Positions 44,410 through 53,143 of a stretch of 64,000 nucleotides of DNA are shown here, one piece after another. A model generated the notes under the pieces. It was not told the DNA's origin, made no database searches, and saw only the letters and a list, made by a program, of their open reading frames with translations. The stretch comes from Erythrobacter sp. Lineage in GTDB: Bacteria > Pseudomonadota > Alphaproteobacteria > Sphingomonadales > Sphingomonadaceae. The DNA lies in assembly GCF_030066995.1 (NCBI RefSeq), contig NZ_JASJAP010000001.1, positions 1,099,230-1,163,229 of the forward strand, read 5' to 3'. A program made the translations under genes and the position numbers. Each line of letters starts with the position of its first letter. The stretch's first letter is position 1.

Positions 44410-45435
44410 TCACCCCTTCTTGAGGTGTCGGCGGCCCAGAAGCTCGGCGATCTGCACCGCGTTCAGCGCCGCGCCCTTGCGCAAATTGTCGGAGACGCAC
44501 CACAAGGTGAGGCCGTTCTCGACGGTCGGGTCTTCGCGCACGCGGCTGACATAGGTCGCGCTATCGCCGGCCGCTTCAACCGGTGTGACGTAGCCGCCGT
44601 CCTCGCGCTTATCGATCAGCATGACGCCGGGCGCCTCGCGCAGGATGGCCTGCGCCTGCTCCGCGCTGATCTCGTTCTCGAACTCGATATTCACCGCTTC
44701 GGAGTGGCTCACAAAAACCGGCACGCGCACACAGGTGGCGTTCAGCTTTATCCTGGGGTCGAGGATCTTCTTCGTCTCGACCATCATCTTCCACTCCTCC
44801 GTAGTCGATCCGTCATCGAGAAAATCGCCGCCATGGGGAATGACGTTGAAGGCGATTTGCTTGGGATAGACGCTGGGTTCGACCGGATCGCCGACAAAGA
44901 TCGCGCGCGATTGCTCGAACAGCTCGTCCATACCCGCCTTGCCTGTCCCGGAAACCGACTGATAGGTCGAGACCACGACGCGCTTGATCGTGGCCGCGTC
45001 GTGCAGCGGCTTCAAGGCGACCACGAGCTGCGCGGTCGAGCAATTGGGGTTGGCGATTATGTTGCGCGCGGCGTATCCGTCTATCGCGTCCGGGTTCACC
45101 TCGGGCACGATCAGAGGCACGTCGGGTTCCATGCGAAAGAGCGAGGAATTGTCGATCACGACGCAGCCAGCAGCTGCCGCCTTGGGCGCGTATTCCTTGG
45201 CCGGGCCGCTGCCCGCCGCGAACAGGGCAATATCCCAGCCTGCCCAATCAAAATGCTCGATATTCTTGCATTTGAGCATCTGGCCGGTGTCGCCGTATTC
45301 GACCTCCGTTCCCTGCGAGCGCGAGGACGCGATCGCCGCGACTTCATCAACCGGAAACTCGCGCTCGGCGAGGATTTGCATCATTTCGCGCCCGACATTG
45401 CCGGTCGCTCCAACGACTGCCACCCGATAGCCCAA
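44410..45435 (-). CDS. asd: Aspartate-semialdehyde dehydrogenase
   Basis: Asd reduces aspartyl-4-phosphate to the semialdehyde for lysine, diaminopimelate, threonine and methionine synthesis. The start is taken as TTG 45435: GGAG at 45444-45447 is eight bases upstream, whereas the GTG at 45444 overlaps that ribosome site. The 341-aa protein then begins GYRVAVVGATGNVGREMMQI. The active Cys lies in ANPNCSTAQL, with YQSVSGTGKAG and VFVSHSEAVNIEFE following. It heads the packed minus-strand operon. Confidence 0.94.
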   Translation of the reverse strand: MGYRVAVVGATGNVGREMMQILAEREFPVDEVAAIASSRSQGTEVEYGDTGQMLKCKNIEHFDWAGWDIALFAAGSGPAKEYAPKAAAAGCVVIDNSSLFRMEPDVPLIVPEVNPDAIDGYAARNIIANPNCSTAQLVVALKPLHDAATIKRVVVSTYQSVSGTGKAGMDELFEQSRAIFVGDPVEPSVYPKQIAFNVIPHGGDFLDDGSTTEEWKMMVETKKILDPRIKLNATCVRVPVFVSHSEAVNIEFENEISAEQAQAILREAPGVMLIDKREDGGYVTPVEAAGDSATYVSRVREDPTVENGLTLWCVSDNLRKGAALNAVQIAELLGRRHLKKG

Positions 45436-45525
45436 TTCACACACTCCAAATGATAGTTTGCTTGGCGCGCACCGCTGCCGCGCTTATCGCCAATTGGCAA
45501 GCGATAACGAGGGAGAGCGGGTTAA

Positions 45526-46413
45526 ATGGATACGCAGGGCTGGAAGAGCAAGGCACGCTATTTCACCTTTCAAGGCCACCGGATCGCCTACTGGACGGGA
45601 GGCGATGAAACCGCGAAACCGCTGCTTCTGGTCCACGGCTTCCCGACCTGTTCGTGGGACTGGGTGCCGATCTGGAAGACCCTGGGCGCCAAGCGACGCC
45701 TGATCGCGTGCGACATGCTGGGCTTTGGTCTTTCCGACAAGCCGCGCGCTGGCTTCGGCGGCCCGAGAAACGGCAAAGGCTATACGATCCATTGGCAGAC
45801 AGACTTGCAGGCCGCCCTTCTTACCCATCTGGGCGTTGAGGATTTTGACGCCCTGGTTCACGATTACGGCGTCTCGGTCGGGCAGGAAATGCTGAACCGA
45901 CAGCAGCAGGGCACTGGCTTTCATCGCTTGGGCCAGTGCCTGTTTCTCAACGGCGGCCTTTTCCCCGAACAGCACCGCGCGCGGCCCTTGCAGAAACTGG
46001 GCGTCTCCCCGGTGGGCTTTGTCCTGGGACTGATCATGAGCCGCAAAGGCTTTGGCAAGAGCTTTTCCGAGGTTTTCGGCCCCGATACGCAGCCCAGCGA
46101 AGCCGAACTCGACGCGTTCTGGGAGTTCATCAGCCACAAGGGCGGCAACCGCATCCCGCACAAGCTGCTGCATTACATCGCCGATCGCGTGACCCACAAG
46201 GAACGCTGGGAGGCCGCGCTTGTGGGCGCGCAAGACAGGATTGGTCTTATCAACGGCGCGCTCGATCCGGTGTCCGGCCGCCATGCGTGGGAGCGCTGGC
46301 GGCAGGTGCTGCCCGATGCGCGTCAGCACCTGATTGAGACCGTGGGCCACTACCCGCAGGTCGAAGCGCCCGATGAGGTGGCGGGCAAGGTGCTGGACTG
46401 GCTATCCGGCTGA
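45526..46413 (+). CDS. Alpha/beta hydrolase, haloalkane dehalogenase-like
   Basis: The 295-aa protein has LLVHGFPTCSWDW, the nucleophile-elbow LVHDYGVSVGQEML with aspartate in place of serine, GALDPVSGRHAW as the acid region and ETVGHYPQVEAPDEV for the His. The HDYG elbow and loop lengths are those of the haloalkane dehalogenase/epoxide hydrolase group. The sequence does not decide the activity. It is divergent from asd and is followed by an inverted repeat. Confidence 0.75.
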   Translation: MDTQGWKSKARYFTFQGHRIAYWTGGDETAKPLLLVHGFPTCSWDWVPIWKTLGAKRRLIACDMLGFGLSDKPRAGFGGPRNGKGYTIHWQTDLQAALLTHLGVEDFDALVHDYGVSVGQEMLNRQQQGTGFHRLGQCLFLNGGLFPEQHRARPLQKLGVSPVGFVLGLIMSRKGFGKSFSEVFGPDTQPSEAELDAFWEFISHKGGNRIPHKLLHYIADRVTHKERWEAALVGAQDRIGLINGALDPVSGRHAWERWRQVLPDARQHLIETVGHYPQVEAPDEVAGKVLDWLSG

Positions 46414-46494
46414 CCGTCACCCCGGCGCAGGCCGGGGTCCAGATCCTCAGGATCGCGCGTAGAAGCTGGATCCCGGCCTGCGCCGGGATGACGG
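46414..46494. repeat. Inverted repeat, CACCCCGGCGCAGGCCGGGG family
   Basis: Left arm CCGTCACCCCGGCGCAGGCC and right arm GGCCTGCGCCGGGATGACGG are reverse complements across an imperfect interior with a second GGTCCAG/CTGGATC pair. It lies between convergent genes, a usual place for this family in alphaproteobacteria, and may double as a bidirectional terminator. Confidence 0.9.
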
Positions 46495-46503
46495 TCTGTG
46501 CGG

Positions 46504-48738
46504 TTACTCCGGCGGCGTCACCCCGTGCGCCTCAAGAAAGCGGAAGATCGAATTCCACATATGCGGCGAGATGCTCGGCCCGGAGACGCGGTGCGTGTAA
46601 CCGGGATAAAGCATCATCTCGAACGGCACATTGCCTTCCTGCAGGACGCTGATGAGTTCCGAGGAATTCTCGAACACCACATTGTCATCGGCCATGCCAT
46701 GAATGAGCAGCAGCGGATCGCTGATCCCGGTCGCCTCGGGGATCGCGCTCGCCTTCTCATAGGCCTCGGGCACTGTGCGCGGATCGCCCATGAAGCGTTC
46801 GGTGTAGTGCGTGTCGTAAAGCTCCCATTTGGTCACCGGCGCGCCGGAGATGCCGGCGGCGTACAGACCCGGATCGGCTTCCAGCTGCTTGAGCGTCATG
46901 TAGCCGCCATACGACCAACCATAGATCGCGATCTTTTCCGGATCGACAAACCGGAGCGTCTTCAGGAATTGCGCGCCACGCTTTTGATCCTCCACCTCGA
47001 TCCCGCCCATCGCGCGGTAGATCGGTTGCTCGAAATCGACGCCGCGATTGGCCGTGCCGCGCCCGTCGAGCGCGAAATAGATATAGCCCTTGTCGACAAT
47101 CGCCTGCGCGAGCGTGCCGCCCCAGCTGCGATCCACGATCTGAGGGCCCGGGCCGGAATAGTGATAGTAGAACACCGGATATCGCTTCCCCGGCTCGATC
47201 CGAGGCAGCATGACCATGTAGTGGAGTTCGGTGCCGTCCTCGGCCTCGATCACACCGTATTCCGGTGTGACATGGCTCAGAACGTGCGGCTCGTACGGGT
47301 GGCCCGCCTCGATCCGGTTCTCCTCGATCCAGGTCAGGCGTTCGCCCTTGCTGTCCGCCAGATAGCTTTGCGGCGGCTGATTGGGGGCCGAGCGCGTGAC
47401 GATCATCTGCCGCCCCGTTTTGTCCATCGAGGCGCCGTTCGTATAAGCCGGATCGGTCAGCAGGGTGCCGCGTTCGCCAGCGTCGAGATCCGCCTTGTAG
47501 ATCTGCTGCGTCAACACATTGGTCGTCTGCTGGAAGAAGACTTCGCGCGTCTCCTCGTTGACGCCGACCAGCGAAGTGACGGGCTCTTTGCCAAAGGTCA
47601 GCTGGGTCCAGTCGCTTCCATCGAAGCGATAGAGGTGCCCGAACCCGCTGCGCTCTGACCACCACAGCAAGGTGCCATCTTTCAGGAAGCGATAATTGTC
47701 GCTGAGATTGATCCAGTACTCCTCGCGCGCGGCCTTCTCGGTGAACCACACCTCGCTCTCGCCAGTCGCCGGATCGACCTTCAGCATATCGAGCACGGTC
47801 TGCTCGCGGTTCTGGCGCTGGACGTAGATCGCGCTGCCATCGGGCGCCCAGTCGACGCGGGCGATATAGATGTCGGTCTCTTCGCCCAGATCGATCGTGA
47901 CCTTGCCCGAGCCATCGGGGTTCATCACGAACAGCTCGACAATCGCGTTGTCGCTGCCCGCCACCGGATAGCGTTGATCGAACACCTTGGTGCCCGTCGC
48001 GCCGATCGCGGCGCGCGTGACGATACCGACCGGGCTCTCATCGGTGCGCTGGACGACAAGGCGGCTGTCATCCGGGCTCCACCAATAGCCGTCCATCCGG
48101 CTCATCTCTTCCTGCGCGACGAACTCCGCCTCGCCCCAGCGGATCGTATCGCCTTCCCTGGGCGTGATGGGTGCGGCTTCCTCGCCCACCTTGCCCACCC
48201 AAAGCTGGCGGTCCCGCACGAACGAGACATAGCCCGATTTGCTGGAGAGCTTCGGGTTGAGCTCGCTTTCTTCGGTGTCCGTCAGTCGGGTAACACCCGC
48301 GCCATCCGCCCCGCCGACGCGCGCGAAGTAGAGATCGCCATCGAGCGGCACGAGCACGCCGGAGCCGTCGCTCGCCCATTGATAGCTGATGATGCCTTTC
48401 AGGTTGCCGACCCGCGCGCGTTCGCGCTGCATCTTCTCATCTTCGGAAAGCTCGCGGCCCGATCCCAGCGCCTCGGAATCGACCAGCATGCGCCATTCGC
48501 CGCTCGCAATCTCATAGCCCCACAGGTCATAACGCTCGGAGTCCGTCTCCCGGTTGCGCAGGAGGGTCAGAAATCGGCCATCGGGCGATAGCTCGACCCC
48601 GCGCGGCACCGGGCCGTTCAAGGACGGCGAGGCGAACACGCGTTCGAAGGACAGTTCAGTTTGGGAGCTCACGTGGTCGTCGGCCATGGTTGGAGTGGTC
48701 AGCAGAGCAGCAACGGCAGCAAGGATCGGTAAGCGCAT
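46504..48738 (-). CDS. Dipeptidyl peptidase IV-like S9 peptidase, exported
   Basis: Start ATG 48738 gives 744 aa with signal peptide MRLPILAAVAALLTTPT and cleavage near MADD; the longer open frame is only a translated palindromic repeat. Residues about 50-480 form the DPP-IV beta-propeller (YWWSPDDSRLVVQRTDES, EEMSRMDGYW). The C-terminal hydrolase has the nucleophile in YGWSYGGYMTL, Asp in HGMADDNVVF and His in YPGYTHRVSG. Glutamates in WGEAEFVAQEEMSR could anchor the peptide N-terminus. It should release Xaa-Pro dipeptides in the periplasm. Confidence 0.92.
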   Translation of the reverse strand: MRLPILAAVAALLTTPTMADDHVSSQTELSFERVFASPSLNGPVPRGVELSPDGRFLTLLRNRETDSERYDLWGYEIASGEWRMLVDSEALGSGRELSEDEKMQRERARVGNLKGIISYQWASDGSGVLVPLDGDLYFARVGGADGAGVTRLTDTEESELNPKLSSKSGYVSFVRDRQLWVGKVGEEAAPITPREGDTIRWGEAEFVAQEEMSRMDGYWWSPDDSRLVVQRTDESPVGIVTRAAIGATGTKVFDQRYPVAGSDNAIVELFVMNPDGSGKVTIDLGEETDIYIARVDWAPDGSAIYVQRQNREQTVLDMLKVDPATGESEVWFTEKAAREEYWINLSDNYRFLKDGTLLWWSERSGFGHLYRFDGSDWTQLTFGKEPVTSLVGVNEETREVFFQQTTNVLTQQIYKADLDAGERGTLLTDPAYTNGASMDKTGRQMIVTRSAPNQPPQSYLADSKGERLTWIEENRIEAGHPYEPHVLSHVTPEYGVIEAEDGTELHYMVMLPRIEPGKRYPVFYYHYSGPGPQIVDRSWGGTLAQAIVDKGYIYFALDGRGTANRGVDFEQPIYRAMGGIEVEDQKRGAQFLKTLRFVDPEKIAIYGWSYGGYMTLKQLEADPGLYAAGISGAPVTKWELYDTHYTERFMGDPRTVPEAYEKASAIPEATGISDPLLLIHGMADDNVVFENSSELISVLQEGNVPFEMMLYPGYTHRVSGPSISPHMWNSIFRFLEAHGVTPPE

Positions 48739-48762
48739 TTCAAGGACAGCCCCTCTTAGAAT

Positions 48763-48842
48763 CGTCATGGCGAGCCACCGCAAGGTGACGCGGCAATCCA
48801 GCGTTGCACGCTGGATTGCTTCGCTAACGCTCGCAATGACGA
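48763..48842. repeat. Inverted repeat, CGTCATTGCGAGCG family
   Basis: The sequence CGTCATGGCGAGCCACCG at one end and CGCTAACGCTCGCAATGACG at the other are complementary, with a central CAATCCAGCG-TTG-CACGCTGGATTG palindrome. It lies in the 5' leader of the S9 peptidase gene, where its translation creates a false N-terminal extension (VIASVSEAIQ). Confidence 0.88.
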
Positions 48843-48874
48843 AAAACCGTTGGATTTGCAAAGCCCAACACGAA

Positions 48875-48900
48875 AAGGGCGGCCCCGCAGGACCGCCCTT
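48875..48900 (-). terminator. Terminator after rplS
   Basis: AAGGGCGG (48875-48882) pairs with CCGCCCTT (48893-48900). On the minus strand the hairpin is followed by TTTTCG, 24 bp after the rplS stop. It ends the ffh-to-rplS gene run. Confidence 0.82.
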
Positions 48901-48923
48901 CTATGATTTCGCTGTCGCGAAGC

Positions 48924-49292
48924 TTACGCCTTGGGGGCGTTCTCGCGGCGCTCGGCGATGCGCGCACGCTTACCGGTGCGGCCGCGCAGATAGTACAGCT
49001 TGGCACGGCGCACGACACCGCGGCGCACCACGGTGATGCTGTCGAGGATCGGCGAATAGAGCGGGAACACACGCTCCACGCCTTCGCCAAAGCTGATCTT
49101 GCGCACGGTGAAGTTGGAGCCCATGCCGCGGTTCGAACGCGCGATCACCACGCCCTCGAAGTTCTGGACACGCTCGCGGTTGCCTTCCTTCACCTTCACG
49201 CCGACGCGCACGGTGTCGCCCGCGCGGAATTCGGGGATCTCTCTTTCGACCTTGCCGATTTCTTCGGCTTCGATTTGCTGGATCAGGTTCAC
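48924..49292 (-). CDS. rplS: 50S ribosomal protein L19
   Basis: The 122-aa protein starts at GTG 49292 ([20 protein letters not shown]), overlapping the trmD stop by four bases. L19 motifs: [56 protein letters not shown] and [18 protein letters not shown]. It sits at the 30S-50S interface. The end ([12 protein letters not shown]) is normal. Confidence 0.95.
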   Translation of the reverse strand: MNLIQQIEAEEIGKVEREIPEFRAGDTVRVGVKVKEGNRERVQNFEGVVIARSNRGMGSNFTVRKISFGEGVERVFPLYSPILDSITVVRRGVVRRAKLYYLRGRTGKRARIAERRENAPKA

Positions 49293-50125
49293 TGGTCCGT
49301 TTCCTTGTTCTTTCGCTGCGCGCCAGAGGCAGACTGGTCCCGAGCGCCCGTATGACGCTCCCAAAGGTCCGGCCTGCGTAACCGTGTAATTTCCTCGGAC
49401 CTGGCTTGGCGCCAGGCCGCTATCTTCGCATGATCCCCCGATCGCAGCACTTCGGGGATCGTGCGCCCTTCCCATTCCTGAGGTCGGGTGTATTGCGGGT
49501 ACTCCAAGAGGCCATCCTCGAACGACTCTTCAGCCCCGCTGTCGGGCGCGCCCATTACTCCGGGAAGCAGCCGAATGCAAGCGTCGAGTATGGCGAGCGC
49601 GGCGGGTTCTCCGCCGGAGAGGACGATGTCGGCGAGGCTGACTTGCTCGATTTCGGGCCGGGCGTCGAACAGACGTTCGTCAAAGCCTTCGAACCGCCCG
49701 CAGATGATGGTGACACCGGGGCCGGACGCGATCTCGCGAATGCGCGCCTGTGTAATCGGTTTCCCACGCGGGGTCATGGCGAATACAGGCACTTCGACTT
49801 CCCCTCCCTTGAGGGAGGGGATTGAGGGGTGGGTTTGCGAGGTCTCCGGCGTGGGAACCCCCACCCCCGCCCCCTCCCCGCTGGGGAGGGGAGATGAAAC
49901 CGAATCCAAAGCCCGCGCCAGCACATCGGCCTTCAGCACCATGCCCGCCCCGCCGCCTGCCGGCGTGTCATCGACCGTGCGGTGCTTATCGGTGGCAAAA
50001 TCGCGGATCTGAACGGTCTCGCACGACCAATCCCCGCGTTCGAGCGCACGGCCCGCGAGGCTGACGCCGAGCGGTCCGGGGAACATCTCCGGATAGAGGG
50101 TGAGAATGGTGGCGGCGAAGGTCAT
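49289..50125 (-). CDS. trmD: tRNA (guanine-N1)-methyltransferase with repeat-derived insert
   Basis: TrmD methylates G37 of tRNAs, guarding frame. The 278-aa protein has a normal SPOUT start ([34 protein letters not shown]), the AdoMet knot ([35 protein letters not shown]) and the C-terminal domain ([15 protein letters not shown]). Between [14 protein letters not shown] and [10 protein letters not shown], where E. coli has about ten residues, lie about 39. Residues 78-109 are encoded by a palindromic element in frame (93 bp). The insert falls in a surface loop before the knot, so the enzyme may well remain active. Confidence 0.93.
   Translation of the reverse strand: MTFAATILTLYPEMFPGPLGVSLAGRALERGDWSCETVQIRDFATDKHRTVDDTPAGGGAGMVLKADVLARALDSVSSPLPSGEGAGVGVPTPETSQTHPSIPSLKGGEVEVPVFAMTPRGKPITQARIREIASGPGVTIICGRFEGFDERLFDARPEIEQVSLADIVLSGGEPAALAILDACIRLLPGVMGAPDSGAEESFEDGLLEYPQYTRPQEWEGRTIPEVLRSGDHAKIAAWRQARSEEITRLRRPDLWERHTGARDQSASGAQRKNKETDQ
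49801..49893. repeat. Palindromic element inserted in frame in trmD
   Basis: Outer hairpins CCCCTCCCTTGAGGGAGGGG (49801-49820, perfect) and CCCCTCCCC-GCT-GGGGAGGGG (49871-49891) flank an interior with AGGGGTGGG, TGCGAG and CCCCCACCCC. The same order of blocks occurs at 61761-61858 between genes, so this is a dispersed element and not native trmD sequence. Its 93 bp equal 31 codons without a stop in the trmD frame. Confidence 0.88.
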
Positions 50126-50137
50126 AATTCGGACGCT

Positions 50138-50455
50138 CTATTCGCGGTTAAATAACGCGCGATTTTCCTCCGCAACGATTATTACCGATGCCCCCACGAA
50201 TGCAGGCACTAGCAACACCAAAGTAACGAAAAAGATGAATGAGAAAGCGCCACCTAACCCTGGAGATTCCAGGTCGTAAAGGACACTCGCTAATCCGGTG
50301 GCGGCGATGCCATACAAAGAAGGAGACACGAGAAGGGCCGCTGCTACGGAAGTCAGATACCTCAGCCATGTCACTTTGAGAAACCGACAAACCAGCTTCA
50401 CAAGTCCGAAGTGCCCCAGAGCGGCAATCATCACGGCCAGTGCTACAGCGACCAA
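50138..50455 (-). CDS. Small hydrophobic membrane protein
   Basis: The 105-aa protein has three membrane helices (about residues 2-20, 35-55 and 70-95) and a short polar tail (EENRALFNRE). Base composition is lower in GC than trmD or rimM, suggesting it is an addition to the operon. It starts 13 bp inside the end of the nitrilase gene and ends 12 bp before trmD. No family recognised; it could be a spurious frame, though overlap and spacing look operonic. Confidence 0.55.
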   Translation of the reverse strand: MVAVALAVMIAALGHFGLVKLVCRFLKVTWLRYLTSVAAALLVSPSLYGIAATGLASVLYDLESPGLGGAFSFIFFVTLVLLVPAFVGASVIIVAEENRALFNRE

Positions 50456-51396
50456 TTCACCCCATCCTTAGCCCGTGTATCGACATTGAGCTCAAACACA
50501 TCGGGCCGCGAGTAGTGGCCGTCGGTGTCGAGGCTCGCCAGTCCCTGCCCGATTTCTGAGAGGTCCAGCTCGGCGTGGAGGATTTCCTCGCCCTCCCCGG
50601 CCTGCGCCAGCACGCGCGCATCGGGGGCGATGATCATCGAACCGCCGCGGTTTAGCACCGACGCGTCGATCGCCTCGAACAGCTCGCGCGCTTCGGGCGA
50701 TCCGCCCACACGCATCAGGCCTTCGAACAGATCTTCCTTGGCCTGCACCAGCCCTGCCGCGAGGACGAAACACCTTCCCTCCATCGCGTAGTGCCGCGAA
50801 GCCAGCGCGTATTCCTCGCGCACCGTCGGCCAGGCGGCGACGTGCACCGCCTCACCGAGATTGTGCATCGCCGCGCGCGCGAGCGGCATCCAGTGTTCCC
50901 AGCAGATGAGATTGCCCGCCCGGCCCCATTCGGCCTCATGGACATTCAGCGTCGAGCCATCGCCGCGCATCCAAATCAAGCGCTCGCCATGCGTGGGCAC
51001 CAGCTTGCGGTGATCGAGCGGGTCTTGTCCCGGACGAAACAACAGCTGATTGTTGTAGAGGCTCGAACGCAGCCGCTCATGCGCCCCGATAGAGATCACC
51101 GCGCCGCTTTCATCACACAGCTCTTGCAGCGGGAGGAGCCGTTCGTCACCCGAAACGATGGCGTGATCGAGCATGATCTGGTGGCACGCGCGTGTGCCCG
51201 GATGGTCCCACAAAGCGGCGCCGGGCGCCTCGTCGAGCCATAACGGATAGCCGCCCAGAAACGTCTCGCCGAACGCGACGAATTGCGCCCCGCCCTCGAT
51301 AGCCTCGCGCGCGAGCCGAGTGGCTTTCTCGATGCCACCGACGAAATCGAGCGGGATCGGCGCGGCCTGGCAAATGGCGACGTTGAGTTTGGTCAT
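50443..51396 (-). CDS. Nitrilase-family carbon-nitrogen hydrolase
   Basis: Start ATG 51396 (MTKLNVAICQAAPIPLDF) gives 317 aa. The Glu-Lys-Cys triad is visible as FGETFLGGYP, LDHRKLVPTHGERLIW and GNLICWEHWMPLARAAM. The CWEHW elbow is that of true nitrilases (nitrile to acid plus ammonia) and not amidases or N-carbamoylases. Substrate cannot be assigned. Its start overlaps the membrane gene stop by four bases, and it is one of three genes wedged between rimM and trmD. Confidence 0.88.
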   Translation of the reverse strand: MTKLNVAICQAAPIPLDFVGGIEKATRLAREAIEGGAQFVAFGETFLGGYPLWLDEAPGAALWDHPGTRACHQIMLDHAIVSGDERLLPLQELCDESGAVISIGAHERLRSSLYNNQLLFRPGQDPLDHRKLVPTHGERLIWMRGDGSTLNVHEAEWGRAGNLICWEHWMPLARAAMHNLGEAVHVAAWPTVREEYALASRHYAMEGRCFVLAAGLVQAKEDLFEGLMRVGGSPEARELFEAIDASVLNRGGSMIIAPDARVLAQAGEGEEILHAELDLSEIGQGLASLDTDGHYSRPDVFELNVDTRAKDGVNWSL

Positions 51397-51893
51397 TTGC
51401 GCTTCAACAAGCTCCAGATCGCTTTCCAGAATCGCGCTTCGAGCAGCATGAGCTTCGCCACCCATTCGGGCATGGCAAAGTCCTGTTGCAGTTCCTTCGC
51501 GCTCACCCCCCGGCGGTAGATCGCGGCGAGGACCTTCCACAAGACCCAGCTCTCGAACGCCAGCACGAAGATGAAGAGCGCGTTTCGAATCGAAGAAAGC
51601 TCTTCAATAAGAAACTGGTTTGCCTCCGGCACGATCAAGCTCGCCGCGAAGAGGCCGATGCCGGCAATTGCCACGCAACGCAGCGCACGCGCCTTCAGCC
51701 CAAGCTCGCTGGAGAAAAGCACGAGGTATAATACCGGCATGAACAGGCACAAATCCACCAGCGCAACCCACTCGGCACGCGGGTAAGCCGTCCAGTCCAA
51801 CCATTGAGCAAACGCCCACTCGATCGCGATTGCGATCGGTAGGACGAGGATGAAAAACCACTTCTCGTTCGGCTTTGAAAGGCTGAAAGGCAT
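51393..51893 (-). CDS. Four-helix membrane protein, unknown
   Basis: The 166-aa protein has four membrane helices (about residues 12-32, 42-62, 70-90 and 100-125) followed by a cytosolic basic tail (LLEARFWKAIWSLLKRK). The tail begins with a SAKELQQDFAMPEWVAKL stretch. It starts 28 bp after rimM on the same strand and couples to the nitrilase gene. No family recognised. Confidence 0.7.
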   Translation of the reverse strand: MPFSLSKPNEKWFFILVLPIAIAIEWAFAQWLDWTAYPRAEWVALVDLCLFMPVLYLVLFSSELGLKARALRCVAIAGIGLFAASLIVPEANQFLIEELSSIRNALFIFVLAFESWVLWKVLAAIYRRGVSAKELQQDFAMPEWVAKLMLLEARFWKAIWSLLKRK

Positions 51894-51921
51894 GAAGCAA
51901 CGCCCCTTCTCGCTGGATGGG

Positions 51922-52446
51922 TTAATCCTCGGCGAAAACGGCGGCGATCACAAGCCTTTGCGCATCCCACTCGATCACTGCCTGCCCGGTCATCGGCACC
52001 ATGAAGGTCTTCATGCCCCCCTTTTTCATATTGGCGCCGGGCACCGGGTCTTTCTCGATTTCGAGGATATCGCTCGCGCCGAAATTCTGGACGGCGATCA
52101 CGCGGCCGACGTGCGTGCCTGCGTCGGATTCGACCGCGAGGCCGATCAGATCTGCGTGGTAATATTCGCCCTCTTCAAGCGCGGGCAGAGCCTCGCGCGA
52201 AACCGTGAGCACGGTCCCGCGCAGGCGCTCGGCCTCGGTGCGGTTCGAGACACCGGCAAAGCGCGCCACCGCGCCGCCTTTATTGTCGGAGCGGATTTTG
52301 GTGAGCCTCAAAGCGCCCTCATTGAAACTCTTGTGCCGGGAGAGCGCCTCGACGCCCTCCCCGAACAATTTCAAACGCACTTCGCCATTCACCCCATGCG
52401 CGCCGGTGATGGCGGCGAGTTCGATGGGTTTTTGGCCATTAGCCAT
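51922..52446 (-). CDS. rimM: 16S rRNA processing protein RimM
   Basis: RimM assists 30S head assembly and binds S19. The 174-aa protein has the N-terminal RimM domain (PIELAAITGAHGVNGEVRLK, GTVLTVSREALPALEEGEYY) and the C-terminal PRC barrel (HADLIGLAVESDAGTHVGRV, FMVPMTGQAVIEWDAQRLVI). Length fits. It lies downstream of rpsP, with a palindromic repeat in between, as in the usual order. Confidence 0.94.
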   Translation of the reverse strand: MANGQKPIELAAITGAHGVNGEVRLKLFGEGVEALSRHKSFNEGALRLTKIRSDNKGGAVARFAGVSNRTEAERLRGTVLTVSREALPALEEGEYYHADLIGLAVESDAGTHVGRVIAVQNFGASDILEIEKDPVPGANMKKGGMKTFMVPMTGQAVIEWDAQRLVIAAVFAED

Positions 52447-52454
52447 GCCCCGCC

Positions 52455-52569
52455 CCGTTCGTCCTGAGCTTGTCGAAGGACTGCACTTCCACTTTCACCT
52501 CGCGCAAAAGGAAGAACGGGGCTTCGGAGTCGAAGACGGCGCCGCGCGCCACCGGCTCAGCCCGAACGG
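52455..52569. repeat. Palindromic repeat, CTTCGACAAGCTCAG family, third copy
   Basis: The left end CCGTTCGTCCTGAGCTTGTC-GAAGGACTGCACTTC matches the copies at 5287 and 7712; the right end GGCTCAGCCCGAACGG closes the palindrome. It fills most of the gap between rpsP and rimM, so the transcript of this ribosomal operon contains the structure. Confidence 0.85.
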
Positions 52570-52586
52570 ATTGGCCGAGATGGGCC

Positions 52587-53084
52587 TTAGCCCTCGGCCT
52601 TCTCTTCGCCTTCCTCGGCAGCTGGCTCCTCTGCGGGCGCCTCTTCGGCCGGCGTTTCTTCAGCCGGTGCTTCTTCGGCAGCGACCTCTTCCGCCGGAGC
52701 TTCCTCAGCGGGCGCTTCGGCTTCGGCCTTGGCGGCTTCTTCGGCTTCCTTCAGCTTTTCCGCCTTCTCTTCGGCGCGCTCCTTGGCCTTTTCGCCCGGC
52801 TCGGCCTTTTGCGGGTTGTTGCGCGGCGTGCGCTCGAGAATGCCGGCGGCATCGAGGAAGCGCAGCACGCGGTCGCTCGGCTGGGCGCCAACACCCAGCC
52901 AGTAGCGCGCGCGATCTTCGTTGAGCTTCACGCGTTCGGGCGAATCCTTGGCGAGCAGCGGGTTGTACGTGCCGATCTGTTCAAGATACTTGCCGTCGCG
53001 CGGGGACCGGCTGTCAGCCGCGACAATGCGGTAATAGGGGCGCTTCTTGGCGCCGCCGCGCGAGAGACGAAGTGCAATAGCCAT
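52587..53084 (-). CDS. rpsP: 30S ribosomal protein S16 with Ala/Glu-rich tail
   Basis: The S16 core ([59 protein letters not shown]) is normal. At 165 aa the protein is nearly twice the usual 80-90 because of a C-terminal extension from about residue 90: first Lys/Glu helix, then tandem APAEE-type repeats. Such tails occur in Sphingomonadales. It follows ffh by 59 bp. Confidence 0.95.
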   Translation of the reverse strand: MAIALRLSRGGAKKRPYYRIVAADSRSPRDGKYLEQIGTYNPLLAKDSPERVKLNEDRARYWLGVGAQPSDRVLRFLDAAGILERTPRNNPQKAEPGEKAKERAEEKAEKLKEAEEAAKAEAEAPAEEAPAEEVAAEEAPAEETPAEEAPAEEPAAEEGEEKAEG

Positions 53085-53143
53085 TATAAATTACCTTTCA
53101 AGATTATCTGTTTGAATTTGAATTACTTTGTTTGTCGTAATGA

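Noticed and set aside
48739..48861. 41-residue N-terminal extension of the S9 peptidase
   Set aside because: It is a translation of the CGTCATTGCGAGCG-family repeat; the internal Met begins a proper signal peptide.
49801..49893. CRISPR-like repeat
   Set aside because: There is no regular spacer series anywhere in the window; the repeats are isolated palindromes.
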